DNA of 64,000 bases from an uncultured Bdellovibrionales bacterium. GTDB taxonomy: Bacteria > Bdellovibrionota > Bdellovibrionia > Bdellovibrionales > UBA1609. The stretch covers positions 1-64,000 of the forward strand of contig CALLAU010000044.1 in assembly GCA_938002015.1 (NCBI GenBank), in the 5' to 3' direction. A program made the translations under genes and the position numbers. Shown here one piece after another: positions 18,700 to 27,806 of this stretch; positions within the stretch are counted from its first letter, which is position 1; each line of letters begins with the position of its first letter. The notes below the pieces were generated by a model. That model searched no databases. It saw only the letters and a list, made by a program, of their open reading frames with translations, and was not told where the DNA came from.

Positions 18700-18895
18700 T
18701 TCTTTTTTTCTCCGTTTAAATAGGTTTTAAGGCAATGATCTTACATTACCTTTGGTTAATTAAAAGTAAAATTTATAATGTCTTTATATGCAAACACGCA
18801 GAAAACTAAAAAGTTGCTAGACCAAGGATCAAATAATTTATTTTTTTATTAAAACATGAGAATCTATCAGTTCAGTGTGTGGAGAAAGTAAGCGT

Positions 18896-19957
18896 ATGTG
18901 TAATAAGCAGTTTGATAGATTTTTGGTTTTAACTGCTTTGATTTTCTCCTGTCTCTTATTTTTTGGGAATAAAGCTGTTGCGCAAGAAATTAAGAGTTCT
19001 AAAAAAAGAACATATACTGAAGCTGAGAAACAACGCATTTTAAAAAAGAGAAGGTTATTAAAAAAACTTAAAGAGAAAAAGATAGCTCTTGAAAGAGAGC
19101 GTCAAAGAATTAAGGCTGAAAAAGAGGCTTTAAAAAGCCATCAATTTAGTCTGCATGACCTTAACCCAGTTGTAAGGTATACATACACTTCAGATTTAAA
19201 CGAGCAAACAGATGCTCTTGATGGAAGTAATAATCTTTCCTTGGCTTTTAGTTATAGCCCAAAAAAAAGACTAAGTTTATTTACTGGTTTAAGTATAGCG
19301 TATGAAACGGTAGGCTCTTCAGTCTTTAGACCTAGTGGTAATGAGGACTTTTTTAAACTCTCTGATTTATATATAGGTGCTGGTTATCAAGCGAATCTAA
19401 AAAAACCACTTTCAGCTAACTTTGGTGGCTCTATAGGCATTCCAACAAGTGATAGAAGTCGATTTGAAGGTTATAAAGCCATAGGTTCTTTAAATGGTTC
19501 AATTCTTCATTTTATACCTAAATATAAGAACCTCACTGCAGGTGTGAGTAGTAGTTTAGACTATATATTTAATACTTTTGATTTTTCTCCAGTAAGTGGA
19601 AATCCTCAGATTCAGGCAAGAGCAAGTGTTTCAGGAACTGTGGTGTATAAACTTCCCTATGGCTTGAGATATATTGGGGCAATTTGGTCGAGTGTAACAC
19701 TTTTTTTAGACAACTCAGATATCTCAAGACTTGGGAACACTCATACACTTTTTTGGACTAGAGATAATTTTTCAGCTTATATTAGATATTCAAATTCAGA
19801 CTTGCCAGAAAGAGGAGCCACTGACTTTTGGTTTATAGATGAATACAGAAAGATCTTTAGCATAGGTATGGTTGTGCGAGCTAAAAAACCACAAATTAAT
19901 AAGAAGAAGGGACGCTCAAGACCTTTTGTAAACACCTCAATTTTTGAAGAGGAGTAA
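18896..19957 (+). CDS. Putative outer membrane beta-barrel protein with basic coiled-coil N terminus
   Basis: 353 residues from the ATG at 18896 (GGAG upstream; a GTG at 18875 is in frame). A signal peptide with cleavage after AVA is followed by a very basic helix (about 30-75, EKQRILKKRRLLKKLKEKK type). About 270 residues of alternating polar/hydrophobic strands with aromatic girdle residues then follow, as in a transporter-like barrel. The C terminus ends in a basic tail and FEEE rather than the usual aromatic residue. It is divergent from the DUF2799 gene. The ligand is unknown. Confidence 0.5.
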   Translation: MCNKQFDRFLVLTALIFSCLLFFGNKAVAQEIKSSKKRTYTEAEKQRILKKRRLLKKLKEKKIALERERQRIKAEKEALKSHQFSLHDLNPVVRYTYTSDLNEQTDALDGSNNLSLAFSYSPKKRLSLFTGLSIAYETVGSSVFRPSGNEDFFKLSDLYIGAGYQANLKKPLSANFGGSIGIPTSDRSRFEGYKAIGSLNGSILHFIPKYKNLTAGVSSSLDYIFNTFDFSPVSGNPQIQARASVSGTVVYKLPYGLRYIGAIWSSVTLFLDNSDISRLGNTHTLFWTRDNFSAYIRYSNSDLPERGATDFWFIDEYRKIFSIGMVVRAKKPQINKKKGRSRPFVNTSIFEEE

Positions 19958-19992
19958 CTTCTTGCTTTAAGAATTGTTTATAAGTGTAGGTT

Positions 19993-20526
19993 TTACTTAG
20001 CGTACTTTAAAATAGCTCCTGCAATACCAATAACTGCTGTTAAAAAAGTTGTGCTTCCAATGATAAGGCCCCCAACTTTATTGATAATGCGAGTCTCTAG
20101 ATGCCCCATATCGTTTCTTAAGAGAATGATGTTATTTGTATTCTCAATCACCATTTTTTCAACACGCCCTATTTCATGGCTTATGTTTTTATCAAGGTCT
20201 TTCATTTCTTTTCTTAGGTCGGTACCAAGGTCTTTCATTTCTTGTCTTAAATCGGTCCCAAGGTCCTTCATTTCTTTTCTTAGTTCGACACCAAGATTAT
20301 TCATGTCTGTTCTCAGATCGGAATCCATGTTTTTCATTTCTTTTCTTAGCTCGGTACCAAGATCTTTCATGTCTTTTCTTATGCTAGTGTTAAGATCACT
20401 AATATCTTTTTTGGTTGCGGCATTATCCATGATTGTTTCCTTGATTACTTTTAGCTGGACTTCAGCGCTTTCACGCGTGAAGCCTTTTTCTTCTAAAATT
20501 TTAACATAATCTATCTCATTACCCAT
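19993..20526 (-). CDS. Hendecad coiled-coil protein with C-terminal membrane anchor
   Basis: 177 residues. Residues about 45-110 hold six or so near-identical 11-residue repeats of the type L-R-K-E-M-K-D-L-G-T-D, a right-handed hendecad coiled coil. A second coil and a C-terminal hydrophobic helix (VGGLIIGSTTFLTAVIGIAG) follow, ending KYAK. The DNA repeats with a 33-base period between about 20190 and 20390. It resembles the DUF1640/CCDC90-like and phage-type membrane-tethered coils in design. The gene has GAGAA before the ATG and stands alone. Function unknown. Confidence 0.6.
   Translation of the reverse strand: MGNEIDYVKILEEKGFTRESAEVQLKVIKETIMDNAATKKDISDLNTSIRKDMKDLGTELRKEMKNMDSDLRTDMNNLGVELRKEMKDLGTDLRQEMKDLGTDLRKEMKDLDKNISHEIGRVEKMVIENTNNIILLRNDMGHLETRIINKVGGLIIGSTTFLTAVIGIAGAILKYAK
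20190..20390. repeat. 33-bp tandem-like repeats within the hendecad coding region
   Basis: The segment repeats units of the form TCTTTCATTTCTTTTCTTAGGTC with small changes, about every 33 bases, six times. It encodes the 11-residue repeats of the coiled coil, so it is a coding repeat rather than a CRISPR or intergenic repeat. Such arrays can change copy number by slippage or recombination. Confidence 0.7.
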
Positions 20527-20682
20527 AGTTTTCTCCTGTTAATTCAAGTATCAAGCTATGCAAAGTGGGTTTTAGGGCTAAAAGTGGTTTAATTTGTATT
20601 TGAGGGTTTTTGGTGTTCATTATCTGGATACGGCTTTTTTAAGCTATTTTGGAGTTAATATATGAGGATTTTACATAATAAA

Positions 20683-20711
20683 TTGACAAGAACCCTTTAT
20701 AACACTAATCC
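20683..20711 (+). promoter_or_regulatory. Possible sigma-70-type promoter of rpsN
   Basis: TTGACA (20683-20688), a 17-base spacer and TAATCC (20706-20711) lie 44 bases before the GTG of rpsN. The -35 matches consensus; the -10 is weak. No alternative -10 with a normal spacer is better. Confidence 0.35.
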
Positions 20712-20754
20712 TTTCGGTTTGAACTTTAAGCACAAGTAAGATTTAGGAGAAAAT

Positions 20755-21060
20755 GTGGCTAAAATTTCTATGATTAAGAAGAACGAGCAAAAAGCTGAAG
20801 TGGTAGCTCGTTACCGTCAAAAAAGAGCTGATTTAAGAAAAGTATTACAAGATCAAGAGGCTTCAATTGAAGAGAAGATGGAAGCGCAAAGAGCTTTTGC
20901 AAGGCTTCCAAGAAGATCTATGGGAACTCAAGTGATGAACAGATGTGCAATTACTGGAAGACCAAGAGGGTACTTAAGAAAATTCGGTATTTCTAGAATA
21001 GCTTTTAGAGAGATGGCTGGTAAAGGTCTTCTTCCTGGTGTTACTAAATCTAGTTGGTGA
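20755..21060 (+). CDS. rpsN: 30S ribosomal protein S14 (long, zinc-free type)
   Basis: A 101-residue S14 with the conserved core [24 protein letters not shown] and the C-terminal KSSW. It lacks the CxxC pairs of the short zinc-binding form. It starts at GTG (20755) after TTAGGAG; an ATG two bases earlier is out of frame. It is monocistronic here, with its own promoter and terminator, not in a visible ribosomal protein operon. That raises the possibility that it is a zinc-independent extra copy, but this cannot be decided from the window. Confidence 0.93.
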   Translation: MAKISMIKKNEQKAEVVARYRQKRADLRKVLQDQEASIEEKMEAQRAFARLPRRSMGTQVMNRCAITGRPRGYLRKFGISRIAFREMAGKGLLPGVTKSSW

Positions 21061-21082
21061 TATTTAAAAATCAAAATTCTTG

Positions 21083-21104
21083 ATCTGTTTTACTTAAAAC
21101 AGAT
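21083..21104 (+). other. Hairpin downstream of rpsN
   Basis: ATCTGTTTT (21083-21091), loop ACTT, AAAACAGAT (21096-21104) is a perfect 9-bp stem just after the rpsN stop and before a second hairpin with a U tract. It may protect the 3' end or assist termination. Confidence 0.45.
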
Positions 21105-21115
21105 TTTATTTAAAG

Positions 21116-21146
21116 AGACTGCTTTTTAAGAGCGGTCTTTTTTTTG
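21116..21146 (+). terminator. Rho-independent terminator of rpsN
   Basis: AGACTGCT (21116-21123) pairs with AGCGGTCT (21131-21138) with one G-U pair, followed by a run of eleven T. It is a canonical intrinsic terminator 55 bases after the rpsN stop codon. Confidence 0.85.
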
Positions 21147-21300
21147 CCTTATGGCATATCAAACTTCTTAAAATGCCTTAAATGAGCCCCCTTCAAAGCT
21201 AGAAAACTAAAGTATTTCTAATAAATTCTTAATGACTGAGCATGTTAAGTGGTCAAATCCAAACGTTGGTCCAATAGACTTCTTCGCTAGGGGGAATTGT

Positions 21301-22815
21301 ATGAAATTTTTATCTTTAATGGGTTTGTTTGTCTTTCTAGGCATGTTTACCGTTTCTTGTGGTGAAAACCCACCAAGTGGCCAAGAGTATAAACCTAATA
21401 TACCAAATGTACTTAGTTTTTCTGAAGACTTAGTTGTTGAGCCGATGGTGCTTGGTGAAGGTGTCTCGGATGTAACAGTTGAAAGTAGTGCTTTCATTGA
21501 CCGTGTGGTTTCAAAAACTACAGACCAACTTTTCAATATTAGTGCTAATGGAAAAAGAGGCATTAAGGTTGAAGACATTACTTTAGACCTTAGTTTATGT
21601 GGACTTACTCCTGAGAAAGAAGCTGAAGTGATCAGCGAGGTTGTTGTAACTTTAGTAACAGCAGCTGGTTCAAAGGTTAAAGATATTAGTTTATCAAACC
21701 TTGAAGGTGATGGAGCTGTATATGTAGATGCTTCAGGACTTGTTGTTAAAGATGAAGATGATGAAAAAGTTCAAATGACTCTAGATGTGTTAAACCCTGC
21801 TTGTTCAAGTGTTTCTGCACAAATGACTTATAAGCTTTCTGATGAAGATGTTTTAACGGAAGAAGTTTTAAAAGAAATTGAAAGAGGACTAGAAGAAGAC
21901 GACTTGCTTGATGATGAAGGTAATGAAATTCCAATTGAAAAGTACATGGATGCAATTGTACTGAATGACTTATCAACTGGAGTTGAGGAGCTAACATATA
22001 CAACAGATATTGTTGAAACTTCTAGTGTTGTTGATACTGAATCATATGATAAAAGAAGTATTATTATGTTTGGCTTTGAAAGTGGTGCTAACTCTTTCTT
22101 TAAAATGCTACTTATGAAACCAAGTCTTGGAAATTGTGATTTAAAGCCAGCTGAACAAACAGCAGCTGAAGATGGGCTTAGGTTTAATCTTATTGCAGGC
22201 TCTGGTCTTGCTCGAACTTTTCTTGCTGCTGATATTCTGAGTGAGGGTATACAGTATGAGGGTATTGATTACTCGGCTTATCCAAAAGCGTATGTTGAAA
22301 TTGACAATATACCTGCTAGCTGTGAATCAGTAGTTTCAAGAGTTTCTCACTGGCTAGGTGCTACAGATATGAGTCCTGAAGTTGTGAGAACTTGTTCGTT
22401 AAAAGAAGACGCTTCTTCTGATGCTGTGACATGGTCTCCTGACCTAACATCATTTGTGATAACTGACTCTGCTGGTGGACTTATTACTGATGCGAGAAAC
22501 CTTTGTTCTAGTGTAGGAGTTCTAAACGATTCAGCTCTGGGTTCTAATGTTGAGCTTATTGAAAAAGATGATGATGGAGAAATTTTTGATCACATTAAAG
22601 AGGGAGATATTACTAAATATACGTATGACCTTAACTTAGGTGGTGAAGTCATATCTGAGATTTCTTGTACAGGTTCAGGAAAACTTAATTTTATTCATGA
22701 TCATAGAAAACTAGATTGTTCAGACAAGTTAATGGATGTTGATGCTATTGCTGGAGTTACTTCTACAGATGATGAAGTTATTGAAGAGCCTGTAACAGAA
22801 GATGGGGAGGAGTAA
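21301..22815 (+). CDS. Lipoprotein of unknown function upstream of TonB receptor
   Basis: 504 residues from the ATG at 21301, chosen because the signal peptide MKFLSLMGLFVFLGMFTVSC begins there (Cys20 is the lipobox Cys) and GGGGGAA lies upstream. The mature protein is acidic (many Asp/Glu) with few Cys, ending in an Asp/Glu-rich tail EEPVTEDGEE. I see no known domain; the strand-rich, acidic character suggests a surface or periplasm-facing binding protein. The TonB-dependent receptor starts 39 bases after the stop, so the pair probably works together as lipoprotein plus receptor for one ligand. Confidence 0.6.
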   Translation: MKFLSLMGLFVFLGMFTVSCGENPPSGQEYKPNIPNVLSFSEDLVVEPMVLGEGVSDVTVESSAFIDRVVSKTTDQLFNISANGKRGIKVEDITLDLSLCGLTPEKEAEVISEVVVTLVTAAGSKVKDISLSNLEGDGAVYVDASGLVVKDEDDEKVQMTLDVLNPACSSVSAQMTYKLSDEDVLTEEVLKEIERGLEEDDLLDDEGNEIPIEKYMDAIVLNDLSTGVEELTYTTDIVETSSVVDTESYDKRSIIMFGFESGANSFFKMLLMKPSLGNCDLKPAEQTAAEDGLRFNLIAGSGLARTFLAADILSEGIQYEGIDYSAYPKAYVEIDNIPASCESVVSRVSHWLGATDMSPEVVRTCSLKEDASSDAVTWSPDLTSFVITDSAGGLITDARNLCSSVGVLNDSALGSNVELIEKDDDGEIFDHIKEGDITKYTYDLNLGGEVISEISCTGSGKLNFIHDHRKLDCSDKLMDVDAIAGVTSTDDEVIEEPVTEDGEE

Positions 22816-22837
22816 TTTATTCCGTAGGGAATAAATT
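22814..22837 (+). promoter_or_regulatory. Intercistronic hairpin between lipoprotein and receptor genes
   Basis: AATTTATTCC (22814-22823), loop GTAG, GGAATAAATT (22828-22837) is a perfect 10-bp stem beginning in the lipoprotein stop codon. No U tract follows and the receptor Shine-Dalgarno (AAGGGG) lies just after. It may adjust the relative expression of the two genes by RNA processing or stability. Confidence 0.4.
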
Positions 22838-22854
22838 ATTTAAGGGGAATATTT

Positions 22855-25482
22855 ATGAAATCATTATTAATTTTAAGTTTGTTATTTATCGGGTCTTCAT
22901 CTTTTGGACAAAGTTCAGATACTGGAGATGTGGAAAAAGATATAAATTCAAATATTTTAAGAACAACAAAGAAAAAGAAAGTTGAGCGTGTTGAAGTAAC
23001 AGGCTCAAGAATAAGAAGAAGTGACTTTGAAGGTCCTTCACCAGTTAAGATTATTGACAGAAAGTCTTTAGAAGAATCACCTTATAACTCTGTAAGTGAT
23101 TACTTAAGAGAGCTTACAATCAATTCTTTTGGTTCTAGTCGTGAGGGTTCTGGGAGAGTAACTGCTGGTAATGCAGGGATTAGTTTAAGAGGTCTTGGGG
23201 CTAGTAATACTCTTGTTTTATTAAATGGTAATAGAATGGCTCCAGATGGAGTAACCGGGGCTGTTGATTTAAACTTGATTCCTGAGGTTGCGATTGAGTC
23301 TACGGAAATTTTAAAAGATGGAGCTTCTGCGATTTATGGTTCCGATGCTTTAGGTGGTGTTGTAAGTTTTAAAACAAGAAAAGATTTCACGGGTAGTGAG
23401 GTGAGTTTAAGAACTTCTGTTGCTGAAAATGAAGGTGGAGATAGAATTGATGTTTCTGCTATTACAGGAATTCAAAGAAAGAACTCTTCAGTAACTGCAG
23501 CAGTTCAGTATAGACAAAACTCTGAAATTTATGACAGAGACAGGGCTTGGTCTAGACCAGATATTATTCGTAATTCAGACAATACAACCACTTATGCTAA
23601 TTACTCAGCAACAGCTCCTGTTGCCGGTTATATTGATCAAAATGGTAGTTGGGCTCTTGTTGATGGGTCTTGTGAAGCTGCAAATGCAGAACATGGCACA
23701 GTACGTGATGGTGGTTTTTGTAGATATCCTTATGCAAATATTTCATCTGGGCTTCCTCAAATTCAACAGTTAAGTGGTTACTCAAATGTTGAGTGGAATC
23801 CAACTTCTCGGGACACGTTTAGTACTACAGCAATTGTCAGTCAAAAAGAAACGGAGTGGACTTATGCTCCAACTCCAGGAAGAGACTTTGTTATTCCTGT
23901 AGGGCAAGCTGGGACAATACTAAATGGTGGGCCTGTTCCAAACTCTGCTCCTGGCGATGATATTAGAACAAGTTATAGAGTTGCTGAATTAGGCAATAGG
24001 CAGACTAGAAATGAAGATATAGGTTTTAACTTAAACTCAGTTTATAAAAGAGAATTTGGAGACACTTGGGAATGGCAAAACGTCTTAGGTTATTCAAGAA
24101 CAAGAAGGTTTGTAGATTCTTTTTCTGGTTATGCTTTATTAGACCCTTTGAATCAGGGTATTGCTAATGGAACGACTAACTTTTTTAATGAAAACAGATC
24201 TGCAGCAGATTTTCAAAATGCTGCATTTGATCCTTGGCAGAAAACCTCTTCTTTAAACTATTCATTTGATACTTCAATAAATGGAGAATTGTTTGAAATA
24301 GGTGACAATGTTGTAAGTATGGCTATTGGAGCATCTTATAACCATATGAGGTACAAGGATCAGGTTGATCCTTTTACTGAAGCAGAACAGGTTTTTGGAA
24401 GTTCTGGAACTTCAGGACAAGGGGATAGAGATATTTTTTCTATGTACTCAGAATTAAATATTCCTTTTGGTCAGTTTGAATCTCAAATTGCCGGTAGATT
24501 TGACAGCTATAGTGATTTTGGGTCAGCTTTTAGCCCCAAGTTTGCTACTAAGTGGAGACCTAATAGGAAGTTTATGATGAGAGCTTCAGTTGGTGAAGGC
24601 TTTAGAGCACCAATTTTAAGTGATCTTTACAGAGCTCAAACCCAAGGATTTCCATCATTTATTGATGCCGTTGCTTGTAAAAGACAACAAGAAGCTGGTG
24701 GAGATACTCCTCTTTGTGAACCAACTCAGTATCAGACAACATCAGGAGGTAATCCTAATTTAGATGCTGAGGAAACTATTTCTTATGGTATCGGAGCAAT
24801 TTTTGAGCCTGTCAGAGGTTTCCTACTGGGTGCTGATTTTTGGCATTTAGATCAAGATAATGTTGTTGGCGAAGCTAATATTAATGACTTAACTGAAGCA
24901 GAATTAAGTAACCCAAATATTGCCTCTAACCTGGGTGTTATTATTAATCGTAACGAGGAAAGCCAAGAGATTGAAAGTATTGTAAATCCTCTTGTTAACT
25001 TATCTCAGCGAGAAGTAACAGGTGTTGACCTTCAAATGAGAGTTACTATTCCAACTCCTGTTGGTAAAATCACAATCAACGATGAACATTCATTTATGGT
25101 TAGGTATAGGCAGTCAGGTTTTCCTGGGCAGGCTCTTGTTAATAGACTTGGACTTGATGAGGAAGGCACTCCTAAGTGGAGAAACTCTCTTGCTGTAGTT
25201 TATTCTCCAAATAGAAGTCATTCATTTGGTTTAACATATAACTCAACAGCTGGTGTTAGAAGAATACCTCTTGGTAGTGGAGCTTCAAATGGAAGTTTAA
25301 GAAGCTATGGAGAAGTAGATTTAACTTACACTACAAGGCTTCCATGGAAGGCTCAGCTAACAGCTGGTATTAAAAACTTAAAAGGTGAGATTCCTCCTTT
25401 TGATCCGAGAAATGGTTTTAACTCATCACTATTTCAACAGATTGGGAGATATGGATTCTTAAACTACAGGCAATCATTTTAA
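22855..25482 (+). CDS. TonB-dependent outer membrane receptor
   Basis: 875 residues. A signal peptide (to about 19) is followed by a region with VERVEVTGSRIRR (TonB-box-like/plug start) and a plug domain at about 45-180 with SLRGLGASNTLVLLNGNRM and LKDGASAIYGSDALGGVVSF. The 22-strand-type barrel ends in the aromatic C terminus RQSF. The plug sequence resembles the large CirA/FepA-like group seen with peptides, glycans or metal chelates; the substrate is not decided. It is downstream of a lipoprotein gene and upstream of a full TonB2 cluster on the same strand, its likely energiser. Confidence 0.93.
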   Translation: MKSLLILSLLFIGSSSFGQSSDTGDVEKDINSNILRTTKKKKVERVEVTGSRIRRSDFEGPSPVKIIDRKSLEESPYNSVSDYLRELTINSFGSSREGSGRVTAGNAGISLRGLGASNTLVLLNGNRMAPDGVTGAVDLNLIPEVAIESTEILKDGASAIYGSDALGGVVSFKTRKDFTGSEVSLRTSVAENEGGDRIDVSAITGIQRKNSSVTAAVQYRQNSEIYDRDRAWSRPDIIRNSDNTTTYANYSATAPVAGYIDQNGSWALVDGSCEAANAEHGTVRDGGFCRYPYANISSGLPQIQQLSGYSNVEWNPTSRDTFSTTAIVSQKETEWTYAPTPGRDFVIPVGQAGTILNGGPVPNSAPGDDIRTSYRVAELGNRQTRNEDIGFNLNSVYKREFGDTWEWQNVLGYSRTRRFVDSFSGYALLDPLNQGIANGTTNFFNENRSAADFQNAAFDPWQKTSSLNYSFDTSINGELFEIGDNVVSMAIGASYNHMRYKDQVDPFTEAEQVFGSSGTSGQGDRDIFSMYSELNIPFGQFESQIAGRFDSYSDFGSAFSPKFATKWRPNRKFMMRASVGEGFRAPILSDLYRAQTQGFPSFIDAVACKRQQEAGGDTPLCEPTQYQTTSGGNPNLDAEETISYGIGAIFEPVRGFLLGADFWHLDQDNVVGEANINDLTEAELSNPNIASNLGVIINRNEESQEIESIVNPLVNLSQREVTGVDLQMRVTIPTPVGKITINDEHSFMVRYRQSGFPGQALVNRLGLDEEGTPKWRNSLAVVYSPNRSHSFGLTYNSTAGVRRIPLGSGASNGSLRSYGEVDLTYTTRLPWKAQLTAGIKNLKGEIPPFDPRNGFNSSLFQQIGRYGFLNYRQSF

Positions 25483-25525
25483 TTAATGAGCGCATTAGCA
25501 AATTTAATTTGTAAATAGACTTTGG

Positions 25526-25544
25526 CCTCATAATAATTATGAGG
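25526..25544 (+). terminator. Hairpin after the receptor gene
   Basis: CCTCATAA (25526-25533), loop TAA, TTATGAGG (25537-25544) is a perfect stem 43 bases after the receptor stop, followed by TCATTTAAA. The U tract is poor, so termination may be partial, allowing read-through into the TonB cluster. Confidence 0.45.
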
Positions 25545-25636
25545 TCATTTAAATTAGACTTTTAATTAAAAAAATTGAATGTTTTTTTTAAGAAAATAAG
25601 AAAGTAATGATCAAGAAGGGGAAAAGAGGACTTGTC

Positions 25637-26419
25637 ATGATAAAGATTCTATCAATCATATTATTATCTGGGGCTACAGCATTTGCTGTTCCACCAAAAA
25701 AAGTTTTAGAAGAAGCTAAAAACACTCAAACTTCAGCTGATAAAAAAGCTAGAGCGTCTCAAAAGACAGTAAATGCTTTAGCTGATAAAACAGACTCTGA
25801 TTTAAGAGAGTATAGAGCTACTTTAAAACAAATCGAAAACATGAAAGCCTATAATCAGCAGATGAGAGATTTAATAGCATCTCAGCTAAAAGAAATGGAA
25901 GACATGAAAGAGAAGATGAAGAATGTAACTAACTTAAAGAAAGAGATTCTTCCTCTAGTTGGCAAGATGTCTGACTCTATTGAAACTTTCGTTTCTTTAG
26001 ATGTTCCTTTCTTAAAAACAGAGCGTTCAAAAAGAATTACTGACTTAAAGGCTCTTATGTCTAGAGCTGATATCTCAGTTTCTGAAAAATTTAGAAGAGT
26101 TTTAGAGGCTTACCAAGTTGAAGCAGAATATGGTCGAACTATTGAAGCTTATAATGGAAATATTGAAACTGATAAGGGTGAATTAGCTGGTGAGTTTTTA
26201 AGAGTGGGGCGTTTAGCACTTATGTTTAAAGGCTTAGATGGAAACACTTTTAAAAGATGGGACGCTGATAAAGGAGCTTTTGTTTCTTTAGAAGGAAAAT
26301 ATAAATCAGCTTTAAAAGACGGTTTAAGAGTGGCTAAAAAGCAAAAAGCTCCAAACCTACTTAGAATTCCAGTTTATAAAACAGCATCAGTTTCAAAAGC
26401 ATCATCGGAGGTGAACTAA
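25637..26419 (+). CDS. DUF3450 periplasmic coiled-coil protein of the TonB2 cluster
   Basis: 260 residues from the ATG at 25637, which has AGAGGA six bases before it; an ATG at 25607 is in frame but breaks the signal peptide. The signal peptide is followed by a long coiled coil (about 25-110) and a conserved stretch with PLVGKMSDSIETFVSLDVPF and FRRVLEAYQVEAEYGRTIEAY, typical of DUF3450. In Vibrio and Shewanella this family opens the TonB2 cluster. Its TAA overlaps the next ATG (TAATG), so the genes are coupled. Confidence 0.8.
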   Translation: MIKILSIILLSGATAFAVPPKKVLEEAKNTQTSADKKARASQKTVNALADKTDSDLREYRATLKQIENMKAYNQQMRDLIASQLKEMEDMKEKMKNVTNLKKEILPLVGKMSDSIETFVSLDVPFLKTERSKRITDLKALMSRADISVSEKFRRVLEAYQVEAEYGRTIEAYNGNIETDKGELAGEFLRVGRLALMFKGLDGNTFKRWDADKGAFVSLEGKYKSALKDGLRVAKKQKAPNLLRIPVYKTASVSKASSEVN

Positions 26420-27777
26420 TGAAGTCATCAATCACGGCGTTATTAACAATTATTTTATTTTCATTTAACTCATTTGCTGCAGATGCTGTTAAAGCTCCTT
26501 CAGGCCCTCAAAACCTAGACGATCTTTTAACTAAAGTTAAGGCTGAGGCTAATCAAGAAACTGCAGAGTGGAAAAAAAGAGAGACTGAGTTTAGGTCTGC
26601 AAAAAATAAGCAAGCTGCACTTTTAGCAAAATCAGAAAAAGAACTAGCTGCACTTGAAGCTGAAGGAAGAAGACTTAGTGGTGAGTTTGATACAAATGAG
26701 AAAAAACTTGCTATAGTTGAAGAAGAATTAAACCTTTTAGTGGGAACTTTAGGCGAAGTTTTTGGTGTTGTAAGACAAGTAGCTGGGGATTTTAGAGGTC
26801 AAGTTGAGACTTCTGTGATTTCAACTCAGTTTCCAGGAAGAGAAGTTTTCTTAAATACACTAACAGATAAAAAAGCACTACCTGCAACTGCTGAACTAGA
26901 GAGACTTTGGTTTGAACTTCAAAGAGAAATGACTGAATCTGGCAAAGTAGTTACTTATAATACTGAAGTTGTTGGAACTAGCGGTAAAAAGGAAGTAAAA
27001 GAGATCACTCGTTTAGGTGCATTTAATGTAGCTGAAGGTGGTAAGTATTTAAACTTTACATCTGAAACTCAAACGCTTTCATACCTTCAAAGACAACCTG
27101 CTGGTCGTTTTAGAAGTGGGTTATCAAAAGTTGAAGGTGCTGCCGCTGGAACTTTAGGTTCTGTTTCAATTGACCCTACACGTGGTTCACTTCTTTCAAT
27201 GCTTATTGAAGCTCCAACTATGTTTGAAAGATTCACTCAAGGTGGAATTGTTGGATATGCAATTGTTCTTGTTCTTCTTTTTGGATTAGGGCTTTCTTTA
27301 GAAAGACTTTTATTCTTAACAAAAGAAGAAAAGAAAATTAATGAGCAAATGAAGACAGAAACTCCAAGTGAAGATAATGCTCTTGGAAGAATTTGGAAAT
27401 CTTTTGCAAGCTTTGAAAATATGAATAAAGATATGGTTGAGTTAAAGCTTGATGAGGAATTAATTAAAAACTCTACTCCTTTTGAGAAAAGACTTGGAAC
27501 AATTAAACTTTTTGCTGCGATTGCTCCACTTATGGGATTACTTGGAACAGTAACAGGTATGATTATGACCTTCCAAAGTATTACGCTTTTTGGAACAGGA
27601 AACCCAAGTATTATGGCTGGTGGTATTTCTCAAGCCTTAATTACTACAGTTTTAGGTCTTGTTTGTGCGATTCCATTATTACTAGTTCATAACTTTTTAA
27701 ATGGTAAAGCCCAGGGGATATTAACTCTTCTTGAAGAGCAAAGTATTGGTTTGTTGTCTAAAAAAGTAAGTCAGTAA
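26419..27777 (+). CDS. TtpC-like MotA/TolQ/ExbB proton channel with periplasmic extension
   Basis: 452 residues: a signal peptide, then about 235 periplasmic residues starting with a coiled coil. A TolQ/ExbB domain follows with TM segments near GGIVGYAIVLVLLFGLGLSLERLLFL, then FAAIAPLMGLLGTVTGMIMTF and ITTVLGLVCAIPLLLVHNFL. The long N-terminal extension is the hallmark of TtpC, an essential component of the Vibrio TonB2 system. It is translationally coupled to DUF3450 upstream; the normal ExbB follows at 27807. Probably an inner membrane part of the proton-motive-force channel. Confidence 0.85.
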   Translation: MKSSITALLTIILFSFNSFAADAVKAPSGPQNLDDLLTKVKAEANQETAEWKKRETEFRSAKNKQAALLAKSEKELAALEAEGRRLSGEFDTNEKKLAIVEEELNLLVGTLGEVFGVVRQVAGDFRGQVETSVISTQFPGREVFLNTLTDKKALPATAELERLWFELQREMTESGKVVTYNTEVVGTSGKKEVKEITRLGAFNVAEGGKYLNFTSETQTLSYLQRQPAGRFRSGLSKVEGAAAGTLGSVSIDPTRGSLLSMLIEAPTMFERFTQGGIVGYAIVLVLLFGLGLSLERLLFLTKEEKKINEQMKTETPSEDNALGRIWKSFASFENMNKDMVELKLDEELIKNSTPFEKRLGTIKLFAAIAPLMGLLGTVTGMIMTFQSITLFGTGNPSIMAGGISQALITTVLGLVCAIPLLLVHNFLNGKAQGILTLLEEQSIGLLSKKVSQ

Positions 27778-27806
27778 TTAAAGATTAACGAGGAAAAAGG
27801 AAACGT

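Noticed and set aside
20190..20390. A CRISPR array
   Set aside because: The repeats are contiguous, coding, without unique spacers of constant length, and no cas gene is nearby.
20136..20509. Plus-strand open frames across the hendecad gene
   Set aside because: They are the antisense shadow of the repeat coding region; repeated codons keep both strands open. The minus frame has a Shine-Dalgarno, a repeat coil and a TM helix.
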